DNA of 64,000 nt, taken from positions 1-64,000 of the forward strand of contig UQQT01000001.1 in NCBI GenBank assembly GCA_900543395.1, in the 5' to 3' direction. A program made the position numbers and the translations under genes. Under the pieces are notes generated by a model. It saw nothing but the letters and a program-made list of their open reading frames with translations. It was not told the DNA's origin and searched no databases. This document shows, one piece after another, positions 25,113-34,900 of this stretch; the first letter of the stretch is position 1; the number at the start of each line of letters is the position of its first letter. Source of the stretch: an uncultured Oscillospiraceae bacterium (GTDB lineage Bacteria > Bacillota > Clostridia > Oscillospirales > Acutalibacteraceae).

Positions 25113-28100
25113 TTATTCCTCTGCAAGGGTAAGTTTAATTTTTACAACGTCATTATCGTCGATAAAATAACCGTCTCCGGCAGATATCGGTTTTTTGTTT
25201 TCTCTTATTGCTTCATACGGGACGTCAAATACCTTAAGATTCTGCAGATCATCAAGAAACAGCATTTTTCGATCCTGTTTTATTGTACGTACCGCGTCGG
25301 GCGCGTCGTATGAAACTGTTGAGTTCGGGAAATTGGCAAAAATAACGGCAACACCGAAATCTTTAAATCTCGTTACAATATCCTCAAACATCTCCGATAC
25401 ATCAGTATCAGACTGAATCGCCGAAGCAATATCATTGTTTTGAACAATCATTATCAACAATTCGGAATCTTTATTTTCCGCCTCTTCAAATAACAACTGT
25501 TCGTAACGTTCGCTGAGCAAACCGTGCCAACGCTTAATAACAGAACCGACACTGCCTGTTCCGATATTGTATTCGTCGACTTTATCCTTAACGAAAGCAT
25601 ATTTTTTCGTTACGTCGTCAAATATAACGATTTGCGATTTAAGTGACTTTTGCGATTTAACGGCGGTTATTAAATTAAGTATGAAATTACGATGTCCGCT
25701 TCCCTCTTTTCCGCATAAGCCGATAAGACCTAATGTCGAAATATCAATATACATAGGATTAACATCGGAATACTTAAGGCCGATCGGTACCACACTGCCG
25801 TTTACGCTCGCATTGAAATCATTTTTGAGACTTTCGTTAGTAAGTACATTAGGAATAAACGGTATCTTTTTGGCGTATTTTCCTTTGGATTTTTCATTCG
25901 CCGCTTTGATAAATTCATGCATTGCATTAACTCTGTCAATTTCTTTCTCGCCTTTAAAAGCAAGATATGTTTGACATTCAAGCATACGTTTATCAAGTTC
26001 CAGAATGCATCGACCAGGTTTTTCATCCTGCTTTAAAGTAACGTGATCAAAGACGCTTCCGTATTCTCCGCTGTCGTTACAGAAAAATGCAATTTTATTC
26101 GCAAAATTAGACAAATATCTAAAACCGACTCCGGAGGTCTGACTGTTCGCAACAATGGCGGAAATCCCGACAGAAATACCGTCTCTGACAATTGACAGCA
26201 AGCTGTCATCATCCTGCAAATACAATTCCGAAAGCGCAGTCATGTTGTCTACCATTAAATAAATATGGGGAAGATCCGTATATCCGGCTTCAAGATACGA
26301 TGAAAACGAACTGACCCCGACAGAAATTAACTTTTCTTTTCTGCGGGCAATTTCCTCAAAAAGAAGTTTAAATAAATTTTTTAATTTTTCATCTTCCGAG
26401 GACGTAACGACACCGCCGACATTATTAAGAGATTCAAAATTCTTTAAAATCATTGAACCGAAATCCAGTATATAAAATACCGCCTGATCGGGTGTTTTTA
26501 CGCTTCCGACCGTTTTTATGATCGACTGAAGCATATTTGTCTTACCGTACTGCGAAGAGCCAATAATAAACGTATTCTTATTATCAATATCAATGTATGC
26601 GGATGTTTGAATCTGATTATCGGGATCATCATAAATTCCGATATCAATAAAACCGTCGCGATTCATTGCAACACTCGGATGTTCAATGACATCCGGCAAA
26701 GCCGGCAGACAAATACTGCTTAAATGTTCGATATTGTTATCGGTGCAGTATTTATGAACATGATTTACAATCGCTTCCAACTGACTTAAATTATGTTCGT
26801 CGTTCTTTTTCTTCTTTTGCGTAAACAAGACTTTGCGTTTTCCCGTTACCGATACCTCGAATACGGAAAACTCCTTGACATTGCTGTCTGCCATTTTTTC
26901 CGGAGCCCCGCTGTACGCAGACTGGAACAACTCAAATATTTCGTTGTTTCCGACCTGCAAATAAGCTCGTCCGGGTTCTTTTATTTCAGCGGCCAATGGG
27001 GATTTCAGGACCTCGTTACTGTCCTCTACGCTTTGTACTTTCAAACAAAGCTTAAATCTGGAGTTACTCCAAATCTGATCGTCAACCTGTCCCGACGGTT
27101 TCTGAGTCGCTAATATAAGATGAACGCCCAAGCTTCGTCCTATACGTGCGGCTGAAATCAGCTCTTTCATAAAATCGGGCTGTTCCGCCTTTAATTCTGC
27201 GAATTCATCGACAATAAGTATCAAATGCGGAATAGGTATTTTTACCTCTCCGGCTTTATACTTCTTTATGTATTTATCAATATGGTTAACATCAGCCTCT
27301 GCAAAAAGACGCTGTCTCTTCTGAAGCTCGGCTTTTATTGACTTCAGCGACCGGTCTATTTCTTTTCCGTCTATGTTCGTAATCGCGCCAAGCAGATGAG
27401 GTAAATCTTTGAACTGATTAACCATTCCTCCGCCCTTGAAATCTATGATGACAAACGCAACCTCATACGGGTGGAACAACGTCGCTATTGATAAAATATA
27501 TGTCTGGAGTATTTCCGATTTACCGGAACCGGTAGTACCTGCGACAAGTCCGTGAGGTCCGTGAGCCTTATCGTGCAAATCAAGATAAACATAGCTGTTT
27601 TTCGTAACTCCGATAGGAGCCGCCATTGACTTATAAACAAGCGACTTTGACCAATTGGATTTAATATCTATATCGTCAACCATTAGAATATTGAGCATTT
27701 CAAACATGGAAATATTCTTTGTCAGAGCACCCTCCAAAGATATTTCCTCCGTATACACGGGAGCCATATAATTCGCTATTCTCTTTGCGTCAAAATCGCT
27801 GATCGCGGAATATGAGAAATCACAGGCAATTTCTTTATTTGAAGCGTCGATAAGTTTTCCGTGAGTATCGGAGTCGACGTTTATAATAAATGAACAGCCG
27901 ACGGGCGCAAAGCTTTTATTTTCCGCCATAAACACAAAAGTAACACCCAATTCGTTGCCCTTCGCTATAAATTTAGAAATGGGATGCTTCTGGAATCCGT
28001 ACTCGTCATAGAAAAATACAACAATATGTTTAAATGAGACCTTATCCTTTTTCTCCGCTTCACGCGCACTCAATACCTTATACAAATAATCAAATATTCT

Positions 28101-29609
28101 GTTTTTGCTTTCGTCGTCGCACACTATATTGCGGATTCCGGTTTCTTCATTGTTAACATTCGGTAAAAATCTCAGCCACGATATTTTATCTTTGTTTTTC
28201 TCCTCCGCAACAAAAATCATTTCGATATCCGAATAGAAATGTCTTGAACAAATATCAAGGATTATGTTTTTAAACAATCCGAATCTGAAAGGCTCCGCTC
28301 CGACGATACAAACGCCGTTTGCTGTTTTAAAATCACAGATAACGGGAGCGTTTTCAATATAAACGCATTCCTTTTTTATCTGTTCCGGGATTAACTGAAG
28401 TTCGTCTTCGCTTTCAAGTTTTTCCTGTTTTTTATATTCAATCTGCCGTTTTGCTTTAACAGATCCGGAACCGAGTCTGACAAACAAAAAGTCGATATCT
28501 TCGGGAAGTCTGTCAAATAAATCCGACGAAAATTCACTTATAAGTTTTTGCTCCGTCTGCACGTTAGGGTATGAATCCTCAAGCTGTTGCTTCTCAAAGG
28601 CTCTTAACGATTCTATCTCTTTTCGTTTTCTGTCTATATAAGTGTTGTATTCGTCAATTCTTTTCTGCAAGGATTTCTTATAATCTTTTTTGTTGTCCGC
28701 AAACCCCAAAACTGCCGTTAATACTGCCATTCCCGCAGAAGCAATGCTGAACACAATCATTGTTCCGCCGCCTTGCATTGCCATAGCGCCGGATGTCAGC
28801 ATCATTCCCATAGACGGCAACAAACTCATAAACAGATTATTTTTTGGTTTATCGGGTTTTGCCGCAGGATCCAAAATGGAAATATTTTCTTCGTTTATTT
28901 TGCCGTGTACGCGTACATTTCTTATGAACTTAGGATATTGATTCGGGTTGGGATAATCATAATATTTTATCCCGGAAATGGACATATCGTCTCTTATTTC
29001 CGTCCACATTCCGCTCGACGTGCAGTAAAAAGAATAATCCGCTATGGACAAAAAATCGCCGAAATATAATTTTTCACCGCTCTTTACTTTTTTATCGTTT
29101 ATATATACTCCGTATCTTGAGTTCAAAATTTTTACTTCGAAATATTCGTTTCTTTTATCAATTACGACCGAATCATTTGATACAAACTGACTTTTTAATA
29201 CTATCGAACTTGAAGCGTCGGCGCCGATTCTTAAACTCGAAAGTCCGCCGGTTTCAACAAACCGCTCATATTTTCTGTTACTTCCGAAATCAATAAGAAA
29301 CTCAACGGTAAATACTATATTGTTGGATTCCTGATATCTTATTTGAAATATATCGCCGTGAACAAGATCCTTTGTCATAAGTTTTCTGACATCGTCGACG
29401 GTTATGTAGAGATTATCCGAACAGATAAGAAGCCATCTGTCTCCTTTTTTTTGAAAAGTAAGTTCTATCGGTTCAAAAAACAAATCTCTGAGCAATCTGT
29501 AAGTACAGTCAATTCCCGTGCCGATTTTGGCATTAACCGCATCTTCGGCAAGCTCGATTTCCTTATAAATATTTTTGTTTGAAATAATTATCTTGTATCT
29601 GTTGTTCAT
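25113..29609 (-). CDS. EssC/YukBA-type T7SS motor ATPase with FHA domains
   Basis: A 1,498-residue membrane ATPase, the core motor of type VII secretion. Start at 29609 after GGAGG. Two N-terminal FHA-type domains (~1-90 and ~115-215, the second with RIGADASS and SRYGVYIN), a hydrophobic pair (~260-305), then three FtsK/SpoIIIE ATPase domains. D1 is complete: Walker A GTTGSGKS (~690), Walker B LILIVDEFAEL. D2 keeps GSSQYGKT (~1020) with IYLMVDN. D3 is degenerate: GKEGSGHR (~1296), lysine lost. This gradient of ATPase integrity matches EssC. FHA domains could read the phospho-threonines made by the kinase of the same operon. Confidence 0.95.
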   Translation of the reverse strand: MNNRYKIIISNKNIYKEIELAEDAVNAKIGTGIDCTYRLLRDLFFEPIELTFQKKGDRWLLICSDNLYITVDDVRKLMTKDLVHGDIFQIRYQESNNIVFTVEFLIDFGSNRKYERFVETGGLSSLRIGADASSSIVLKSQFVSNDSVVIDKRNEYFEVKILNSRYGVYINDKKVKSGEKLYFGDFLSIADYSFYCTSSGMWTEIRDDMSISGIKYYDYPNPNQYPKFIRNVRVHGKINEENISILDPAAKPDKPKNNLFMSLLPSMGMMLTSGAMAMQGGGTMIVFSIASAGMAVLTAVLGFADNKKDYKKSLQKRIDEYNTYIDRKRKEIESLRAFEKQQLEDSYPNVQTEQKLISEFSSDLFDRLPEDIDFLFVRLGSGSVKAKRQIEYKKQEKLESEDELQLIPEQIKKECVYIENAPVICDFKTANGVCIVGAEPFRFGLFKNIILDICSRHFYSDIEMIFVAEEKNKDKISWLRFLPNVNNEETGIRNIVCDDESKNRIFDYLYKVLSAREAEKKDKVSFKHIVVFFYDEYGFQKHPISKFIAKGNELGVTFVFMAENKSFAPVGCSFIINVDSDTHGKLIDASNKEIACDFSYSAISDFDAKRIANYMAPVYTEEISLEGALTKNISMFEMLNILMVDDIDIKSNWSKSLVYKSMAAPIGVTKNSYVYLDLHDKAHGPHGLVAGTTGSGKSEILQTYILSIATLFHPYEVAFVIIDFKGGGMVNQFKDLPHLLGAITNIDGKEIDRSLKSIKAELQKRQRLFAEADVNHIDKYIKKYKAGEVKIPIPHLILIVDEFAELKAEQPDFMKELISAARIGRSLGVHLILATQKPSGQVDDQIWSNSRFKLCLKVQSVEDSNEVLKSPLAAEIKEPGRAYLQVGNNEIFELFQSAYSGAPEKMADSNVKEFSVFEVSVTGKRKVLFTQKKKKNDEHNLSQLEAIVNHVHKYCTDNNIEHLSSICLPALPDVIEHPSVAMNRDGFIDIGIYDDPDNQIQTSAYIDIDNKNTFIIGSSQYGKTNMLQSIIKTVGSVKTPDQAVFYILDFGSMILKNFESLNNVGGVVTSSEDEKLKNLFKLLFEEIARRKEKLISVGVSSFSSYLEAGYTDLPHIYLMVDNMTALSELYLQDDDSLLSIVRDGISVGISAIVANSQTSGVGFRYLSNFANKIAFFCNDSGEYGSVFDHVTLKQDEKPGRCILELDKRMLECQTYLAFKGEKEIDRVNAMHEFIKAANEKSKGKYAKKIPFIPNVLTNESLKNDFNASVNGSVVPIGLKYSDVNPMYIDISTLGLIGLCGKEGSGHRNFILNLITAVKSQKSLKSQIVIFDDVTKKYAFVKDKVDEYNIGTGSVGSVIKRWHGLLSERYEQLLFEEAENKDSELLIMIVQNNDIASAIQSDTDVSEMFEDIVTRFKDFGVAVIFANFPNSTVSYDAPDAVRTIKQDRKMLFLDDLQNLKVFDVPYEAIRENKKPISAGDGYFIDDNDVVKIKLTLAEE

Positions 29610-29623
29610 CGGCTCCGCCTCCG

Positions 29624-29878
29624 TCACTTTCTGAAATAAATGATACTTCCGTTTCGTATTCCGAAATTTTCAAGCTTTTTTTCACCCTTTAAAAGAGCAA
29701 TTGGATTCTCCGCCTGCAGATAACAGTTCTTTATATCCGACACATCTATTCCAAGTCCGTACGCGGAATCCAATGCGACAATCAGTTCGTTTGCCGAAAT
29801 GTCCAACGGTACCTCGATATCAAAAGATTGTTTTCTTTTTTCAATTTTAAAAATTACAATTACTTTATCTTTTTGCAT
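29624..29878 (-). CDS. YukD/EsaB-like ubiquitin-fold protein
   Basis: An 84-residue protein with a beta-grasp pattern (VIVIFKIEKRKQSFDIEVPL, helix around ANELIVALDSAYGL, and a closing GIRNGSIIYF), as in YukD/EsaB. EsaB-type proteins are cytosolic T7SS core or regulatory components. No C-terminal Gly-Gly, so it is not a conjugated ubiquitin. The ATG at 29878 is preferred; AGAGAGG lies upstream. Confidence 0.85.
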   Translation of the reverse strand: MQKDKVIVIFKIEKRKQSFDIEVPLDISANELIVALDSAYGLGIDVSDIKNCYLQAENPIALLKGEKKLENFGIRNGSIIYFRK

Positions 29879-29898
29879 AAAAGACAACCCTCTCTTTT

Positions 29899-30963
29899 TT
29901 ACATTACAAGAAACGCAATTTTCTGTATATCGGGATTCTTAGCCAAATCCTCACAAGTAACCGTATCATAATGATAAATATGCTCAACATAGTCGCTTAC
30001 CGAAAACTTCGCCGAGAATTTCGGAGATATCAGCGAATTATCATTGTTCTTGGAAAAGTTGTTGCAAATGAAGAAGTATTTATCCGAATTTGTGCCGTTA
30101 ATATTAGAAACGAACAAATTGGTCGCACTTACAGAGGACGAGTCCTGTCCGGTTACGACTATTACTTTATCGGCTTTGGCAATCAATTCCGCTTTATCAT
30201 TATCAAGCACGCTGTCTGTGTCAACAACGATATAATCGTATTCGTAAGATTTCTTTGCGCTCTCTGCAATTTTGGCAAAAACGGAGTAATCCACCCCGAG
30301 AGACATTAAAACAGCCTTAAACGGCGGAACATACGAAAATATCTCTTTACGTATCGTATGTTTTATATTCGAATAAATATCCTCGGATGCATTTATCAAT
30401 TCCGCATAAGCACTCGGATCGGTTATGGGAGATGAATTCTGCAAACGATACTGAAACGTTTGCAGCCGCTCTGCCGATATATATAAAACGCGCTTATAAT
30501 TTTTAGTCAAACAACCGCATACGCCGAGCGAAACCGTCGTTTTTCCTACGCCTCCGGCGGCGGAATAAACCAAGACAATCTGAGGCTCCTTTTGTATTTC
30601 GGTTTCCAAATGCAGAACGCTTACGCTTTTACCGATAATCTCGTTAAAAATCTCTTTTATACTTGTATATTTAAAAATTCTGTAAACATTGAGTTCCGCC
30701 GTCTCATCCTCTTCATACTGCTCGGTCATTACAAAAATATTTTCTATATTGTGCTTTTGCAAAGAGGGCGAAAACAAATCTTCGGATATAATTAAAATAT
30801 CTATATTTTGCGGAGAAGAAAAAAAACTGTTGTAATACTCCTCATCCGATATTATTTCCAAATCAATTTTATCAAAAAAATCTTCAACAAACTTCAGCTG
30901 CAACGGAACAATATAGTTAAAATCATTATCCGCTATAACGATCCTTGTCTTATGAGTTATCAT
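29899..30963 (-). CDS. ParA/CpaE-like P-loop ATPase, T7SS-associated
   Basis: A 354-residue protein. The first ~115 residues resemble a receiver-like domain (VIADNDFNY start, IDILIISED strand), followed by a SIMIBI-class ATPase with deviant Walker A SAAGGVGKTT (~140), YDYIVVDTDS as Walker B and the ADKVIVVTGQD strand. The receiver-plus-MinD order is that of CpaE, which positions Tad pilus machines. It may place or time the secretion complex at the membrane. The start overlaps the end of the preceding FHA gene region. MinD-like ATPases also occur in some mycobacterial ESX loci. Confidence 0.8.
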   Translation of the reverse strand: MITHKTRIVIADNDFNYIVPLQLKFVEDFFDKIDLEIISDEEYYNSFFSSPQNIDILIISEDLFSPSLQKHNIENIFVMTEQYEEDETAELNVYRIFKYTSIKEIFNEIIGKSVSVLHLETEIQKEPQIVLVYSAAGGVGKTTVSLGVCGCLTKNYKRVLYISAERLQTFQYRLQNSSPITDPSAYAELINASEDIYSNIKHTIRKEIFSYVPPFKAVLMSLGVDYSVFAKIAESAKKSYEYDYIVVDTDSVLDNDKAELIAKADKVIVVTGQDSSSVSATNLFVSNINGTNSDKYFFICNNFSKNNDNSLISPKFSAKFSVSDYVEHIYHYDTVTCEDLAKNPDIQKIAFLVM

Positions 30964-30968
30964 ATTTA

Positions 30969-31898
30969 TCAACCTATATATACTTGAAATTCACTGTTTG
31001 CCATTTTAACGACATCGCCGTTTCTTAACGGACATTGCCGATCCGGAATTAATTTGATCCCATTTAAAAACGTGCCGTTTGCACTGTGAAGATCGCTCAC
31101 AAAAAATCCGGCGGATGTTTTACTTATTTTACAGTGGATTCTGCTTATCATTTTATTGAAAGACAAAACGCAATCGACCGCGCCTTGCTTTTTTCCTATT
31201 ATAAATTCGTCTTTTGTCACGTTGATTTCAACGGGAGACGCCGAATTTCTTAACGCCAGTCTGCAATATGTCTGCGGACGAGAAATGCCGTCTTTTACAA
31301 AATTATTATCGTTTGAGTTTAAATTTAAGTATTGCTGATTTCCCTTTATTCTTTTACACAATTCGTCGAGCTGAATCATACCGTTAGATAAATCCGACAT
31401 AAGCTGAATAGTTTTAGGAGACGACAACGAACTTGTTTTTGATATGATTTTTACAAGATTGGTTCTAAGTTCGTTTTCAAAGAACGCATTATCGGGAAAC
31501 GCTTTCTGTCCGATGGGGATATATATTAATTTAACTTGATAATTTGATGTGTCTACAAATATGTGTTCAAACGAAATATCAATATTCTGACACGAAAGGA
31601 ATCCATTGTTTTTTACATCGTTTATATCTGACAGCAAATTTGAAACGACCGTCATAAAATTATCGGGATTTATAGTCTGTAAAATTGACGATAAAGATTG
31701 ATACTGCGATGTCAGATAATAAAACTGTATTTTCCCGTTATATGTCATTTTCATGCATTTTACAAAACAGCTGTTATTCTGACTTTGTAAAACTTTATAT
31801 TCCGTCGGCAAAAACATACTGTTATCACGCAGTATACACGTATAATTAGATCCGCAAATCAATTCAGATATCTGATTTTGTTCAAGCAGCATGTTCAT
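30969..31898 (-). CDS. FHA-domain protein with DUF6382-like N-terminus
   Basis: A 309-residue protein. The N-terminal ~190 residues resemble DUF6382 (NGKIQFYYLTSQYQSLSSIL ... EHIFVDTSNYQVKLIYIPIG), a region found ahead of FHA domains in Clostridia. Residues ~225-308 form a canonical FHA domain: FIIGKKQGAVDCVLS, MISRIHCKI, DLHSANGTFLNG. Such domains bind phospho-threonine peptides. No membrane segment. Several closely spaced starts exist (GTG 31901, ATG 31898, ATG 31892); GGGTG upstream favours the middle one. Confidence 0.82.
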   Translation of the reverse strand: MNMLLEQNQISELICGSNYTCILRDNSMFLPTEYKVLQSQNNSCFVKCMKMTYNGKIQFYYLTSQYQSLSSILQTINPDNFMTVVSNLLSDINDVKNNGFLSCQNIDISFEHIFVDTSNYQVKLIYIPIGQKAFPDNAFFENELRTNLVKIISKTSSLSSPKTIQLMSDLSNGMIQLDELCKRIKGNQQYLNLNSNDNNFVKDGISRPQTYCRLALRNSASPVEINVTKDEFIIGKKQGAVDCVLSFNKMISRIHCKISKTSAGFFVSDLHSANGTFLNGIKLIPDRQCPLRNGDVVKMANSEFQVYIG

Positions 31899-31928
31899 CA
31901 CCGAATCACCCGAAATATATTTTTTTTA

Positions 31929-31973
31929 TTTTGCCGCCCGCGATCCGCGATTAATGAACCGCGGGCGGCAAAA
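31929..31973. other. 14-bp GC-rich intercistronic hairpin
   Basis: Perfect stem TTTTGCCGCCCGCG (31929-31942) with CGCGGGCGGCAAAA (31960-31973), loop 17 nt, between the giant surface-protein gene and the FHA gene. On the transcribed (minus) strand it is followed by A-rich sequence, not T, so it is unlikely to be a simple terminator. It may protect mRNA ends or set a processing point. Confidence 0.6.
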
Positions 31974-31992
31974 CATTTAACGATTAATTAAA

Positions 31993-34900
31993 TTAAGATT
32001 TTTTCTTCTTTTTCTTACTGATTATCACAATAAGCCAGCAGACAACCAAAACTCCGACTGCAGCTCCGATCGAACCGTAGAACATCGCTTTATCTTCATA
32101 CCAACGAATAAAACCGTTTGTTGAAACAAGAAGATTTCCTCTGAACTCATATGAATCGCCGGGATTAAAATCTTCGCTTGACGTATCCGTCACGTTTCCG
32201 GCGAAATCAACCGCCGTGATTCGAATACTTTGACGATCTCCGGATTCATTTACAACAAACGAATTTTCATAGGAGTTTACGGAATCCGTAAATTCGGTAA
32301 TTTTACCCTGCGACTCGCCGTTTATGAAAACTTCAACATAAGCCAGACCGCCTACATCGACAATCGAGTAGTTTACGCTTACGCTCTGCGCGTTAACGGA
32401 CGCATATTCGTCATGGAATTTTACCTGAGGATCAAACGATACGTTCCTTATTTCGGGTTTTGTCGTATCTACCGTGAACATAATTGAATCCTTTACGCCG
32501 TTGCCATTTGCGTCTATTGAATTTTCAGGGACGCTTGTTGACGAATTATCGTTATCGTCCTTTGATGATATTGTAATTCTGTAAACGCCGTCCTGCGTAA
32601 AGTTATCCTTGCTGATTGTATAAACATACCTGAACCAACCGCTGCCGTCAATCAAAACGTTGTCCGACGCGTCGGGAACGGAAGTATATTTAACGTCAAT
32701 CGGTTCTCCGTTTCTTGTTATAAGAATCATAAGAGAGCCGGAAGCAATGCGGGAAGCGTTGTATTCGGCAATAACAAGATCTTTTGTTATCGCGCTGTCC
32801 GCACCGTCTTTTTTGGTTACGAAACTGCCTCCGTCTTTAATCAGCGATATGAGATAATCGTCATACTCATATACCGAACCGAAACGATTAACGGTAAATG
32901 TTTTTGACGCGCTTGATTTATTTCCCGCAAGATCGGTTACGCTTAATGTCAAGGTATAAATACCGTCGTTTTCGGAAACTTTTTCAAATGTATCGAACGC
33001 ACCGGATATTCCGGAGGCGGATCTTGAAAATCCCTTCAAGAACTGCGCCGTAACGTCTGCATTTTTATCGCCGAATCGGGTTCTTGTCAATTTAATATCG
33101 TAATTATCGAAATTAACATCACTGAAGGAAACTGTCGGAACCACAGCGTCGTTATACGCTTTGGAATCATCTACTCCGCCTATAACGGGATTGTCAATTT
33201 TCGTATCAACGGTGAATGACTTAGCGGCGACCGAATTGCCGTAATCGGCTTCGGGACTTTCATTGCCTGCAAGATCTTTTACGGAAACATCGAATGTGTA
33301 ATCGCCGTCGGCATTATATGAGATAACCGCTGTATGGACATCTCCGCTGTGGTTTGTCCACATTGCCGAAGGAACCGAAATTTCATTTGACGAAACAGAA
33401 GCCGTCTGCTTAAAATCGACCCTGCTTTCACTGAAGTTATGTTCAACAACCGTAACCGTCGCAGTTCGCTTTGAATTAAAGTATTTTTCATTTGCAGCGG
33501 AATTATTATCATACGATACGCTTACCTTCGGCGAGGTTTTGTCTATCGTAAATGAATCGGGAGCGACAGTTCCTTGAGCAAACTTAGCTTTTCCGGCGTT
33601 ATTGCCCGCAAGATCCGTATAGCTTATTACAAAGCGGTAATCACCGTCAGCGGAATAAGTTATAGTCGCCGTATGTTTTGAATTATCCTTATTTCCGGTA
33701 CCCTCGGTATTCTTCCAGCCTATTACGGAAGGAATCGTTCCGTCTGAATTCGTAATAAGGATTCTTACTCCGTTCGAATCAAAATTACGTTCGGTAATTG
33801 TAACGGACGCCGTTCTGTCTGATTTGAAATAATTACCGCTGTCAGCATTATTATTATCGTAGGAAATATCAATTGCCGGAGCCGTCGTATCTATTTTTAC
33901 AACTGTATATTCCTTTGATTCTTTCTGTGAGTTATCCACCGAATTAAGCGAATTGTCGGTTGCATAAACAACGACTTGAATATTATTGCTGTTATTTTTC
34001 GAGGCTTCGACCGTTATCTCGCCTTCAAAAATCTGTCTCAAATCAGACTGCTTGGGATTTTCCGTGTTGAACGTAAACAGATTGCCCTCCTGGGTAGGAA
34101 CATCAGGCTTATCCGAATCGCGATCAAAAATCTTATAGCTTACGTCTTTAAGTCCGGAATATGTGCCTCCGACTATCGGATCTACTACCCTTACGGAAAC
34201 TTTAACGTCGCCGTTGTATATTCCGTTCACCGGCTGAACCGGGGAAACCGTAATTTCAGGAGCTACCGATTCCTCTATGGGATGTTCGTCGTCAACTATA
34301 AGACCGTTTGTAGAAACATACGTATAGTTTCCGGCGCAATCGGTAATTTTCAAATATACGGCAAACTGCTTATTTTCCGTAACGTCGAACGAATTAAACG
34401 TCTGCCAAGTTTCAATCTTATCAAGTTCCGCTATCGAAAGAACCTCGGTATTGTCGTTGGCATTGACAGACGAATTCATATAGAATTCAACCGACGCGAT
34501 CGGAGACGTTGCGTCGTCAGCCGAAGATGCAACGGATATTTTTGAGTTAGACCAGAATCCGAATGTAAGCGAATCTACAACACTGCTCCATGATTCTGTT
34601 CTTCCCTCCGCGCTTACCGCGGTAACGGTTCCCTCCGGAGCCGTAGAGTCTACCGTAAATTTATTTACATTCTCTGCGTCCGAATAATCGACAGGCGTAT
34701 TTATGTTCCCCGCCTTATCCGAATACGAGATGTTAAAGGTATAATTTGCGTCGGCAGCGTATTTTAATGTTGCCGTATGAACCGCCGTATCCGCGAATTC
34801 TCCCTCTGCGGTTGTCCATGCGCTTAAGGAATACGCAGAATCGACTGCGTTTCCTTTTGAATCAACCGCGGTGATTGATATTCCGTCGGAAGCTGCAGAG

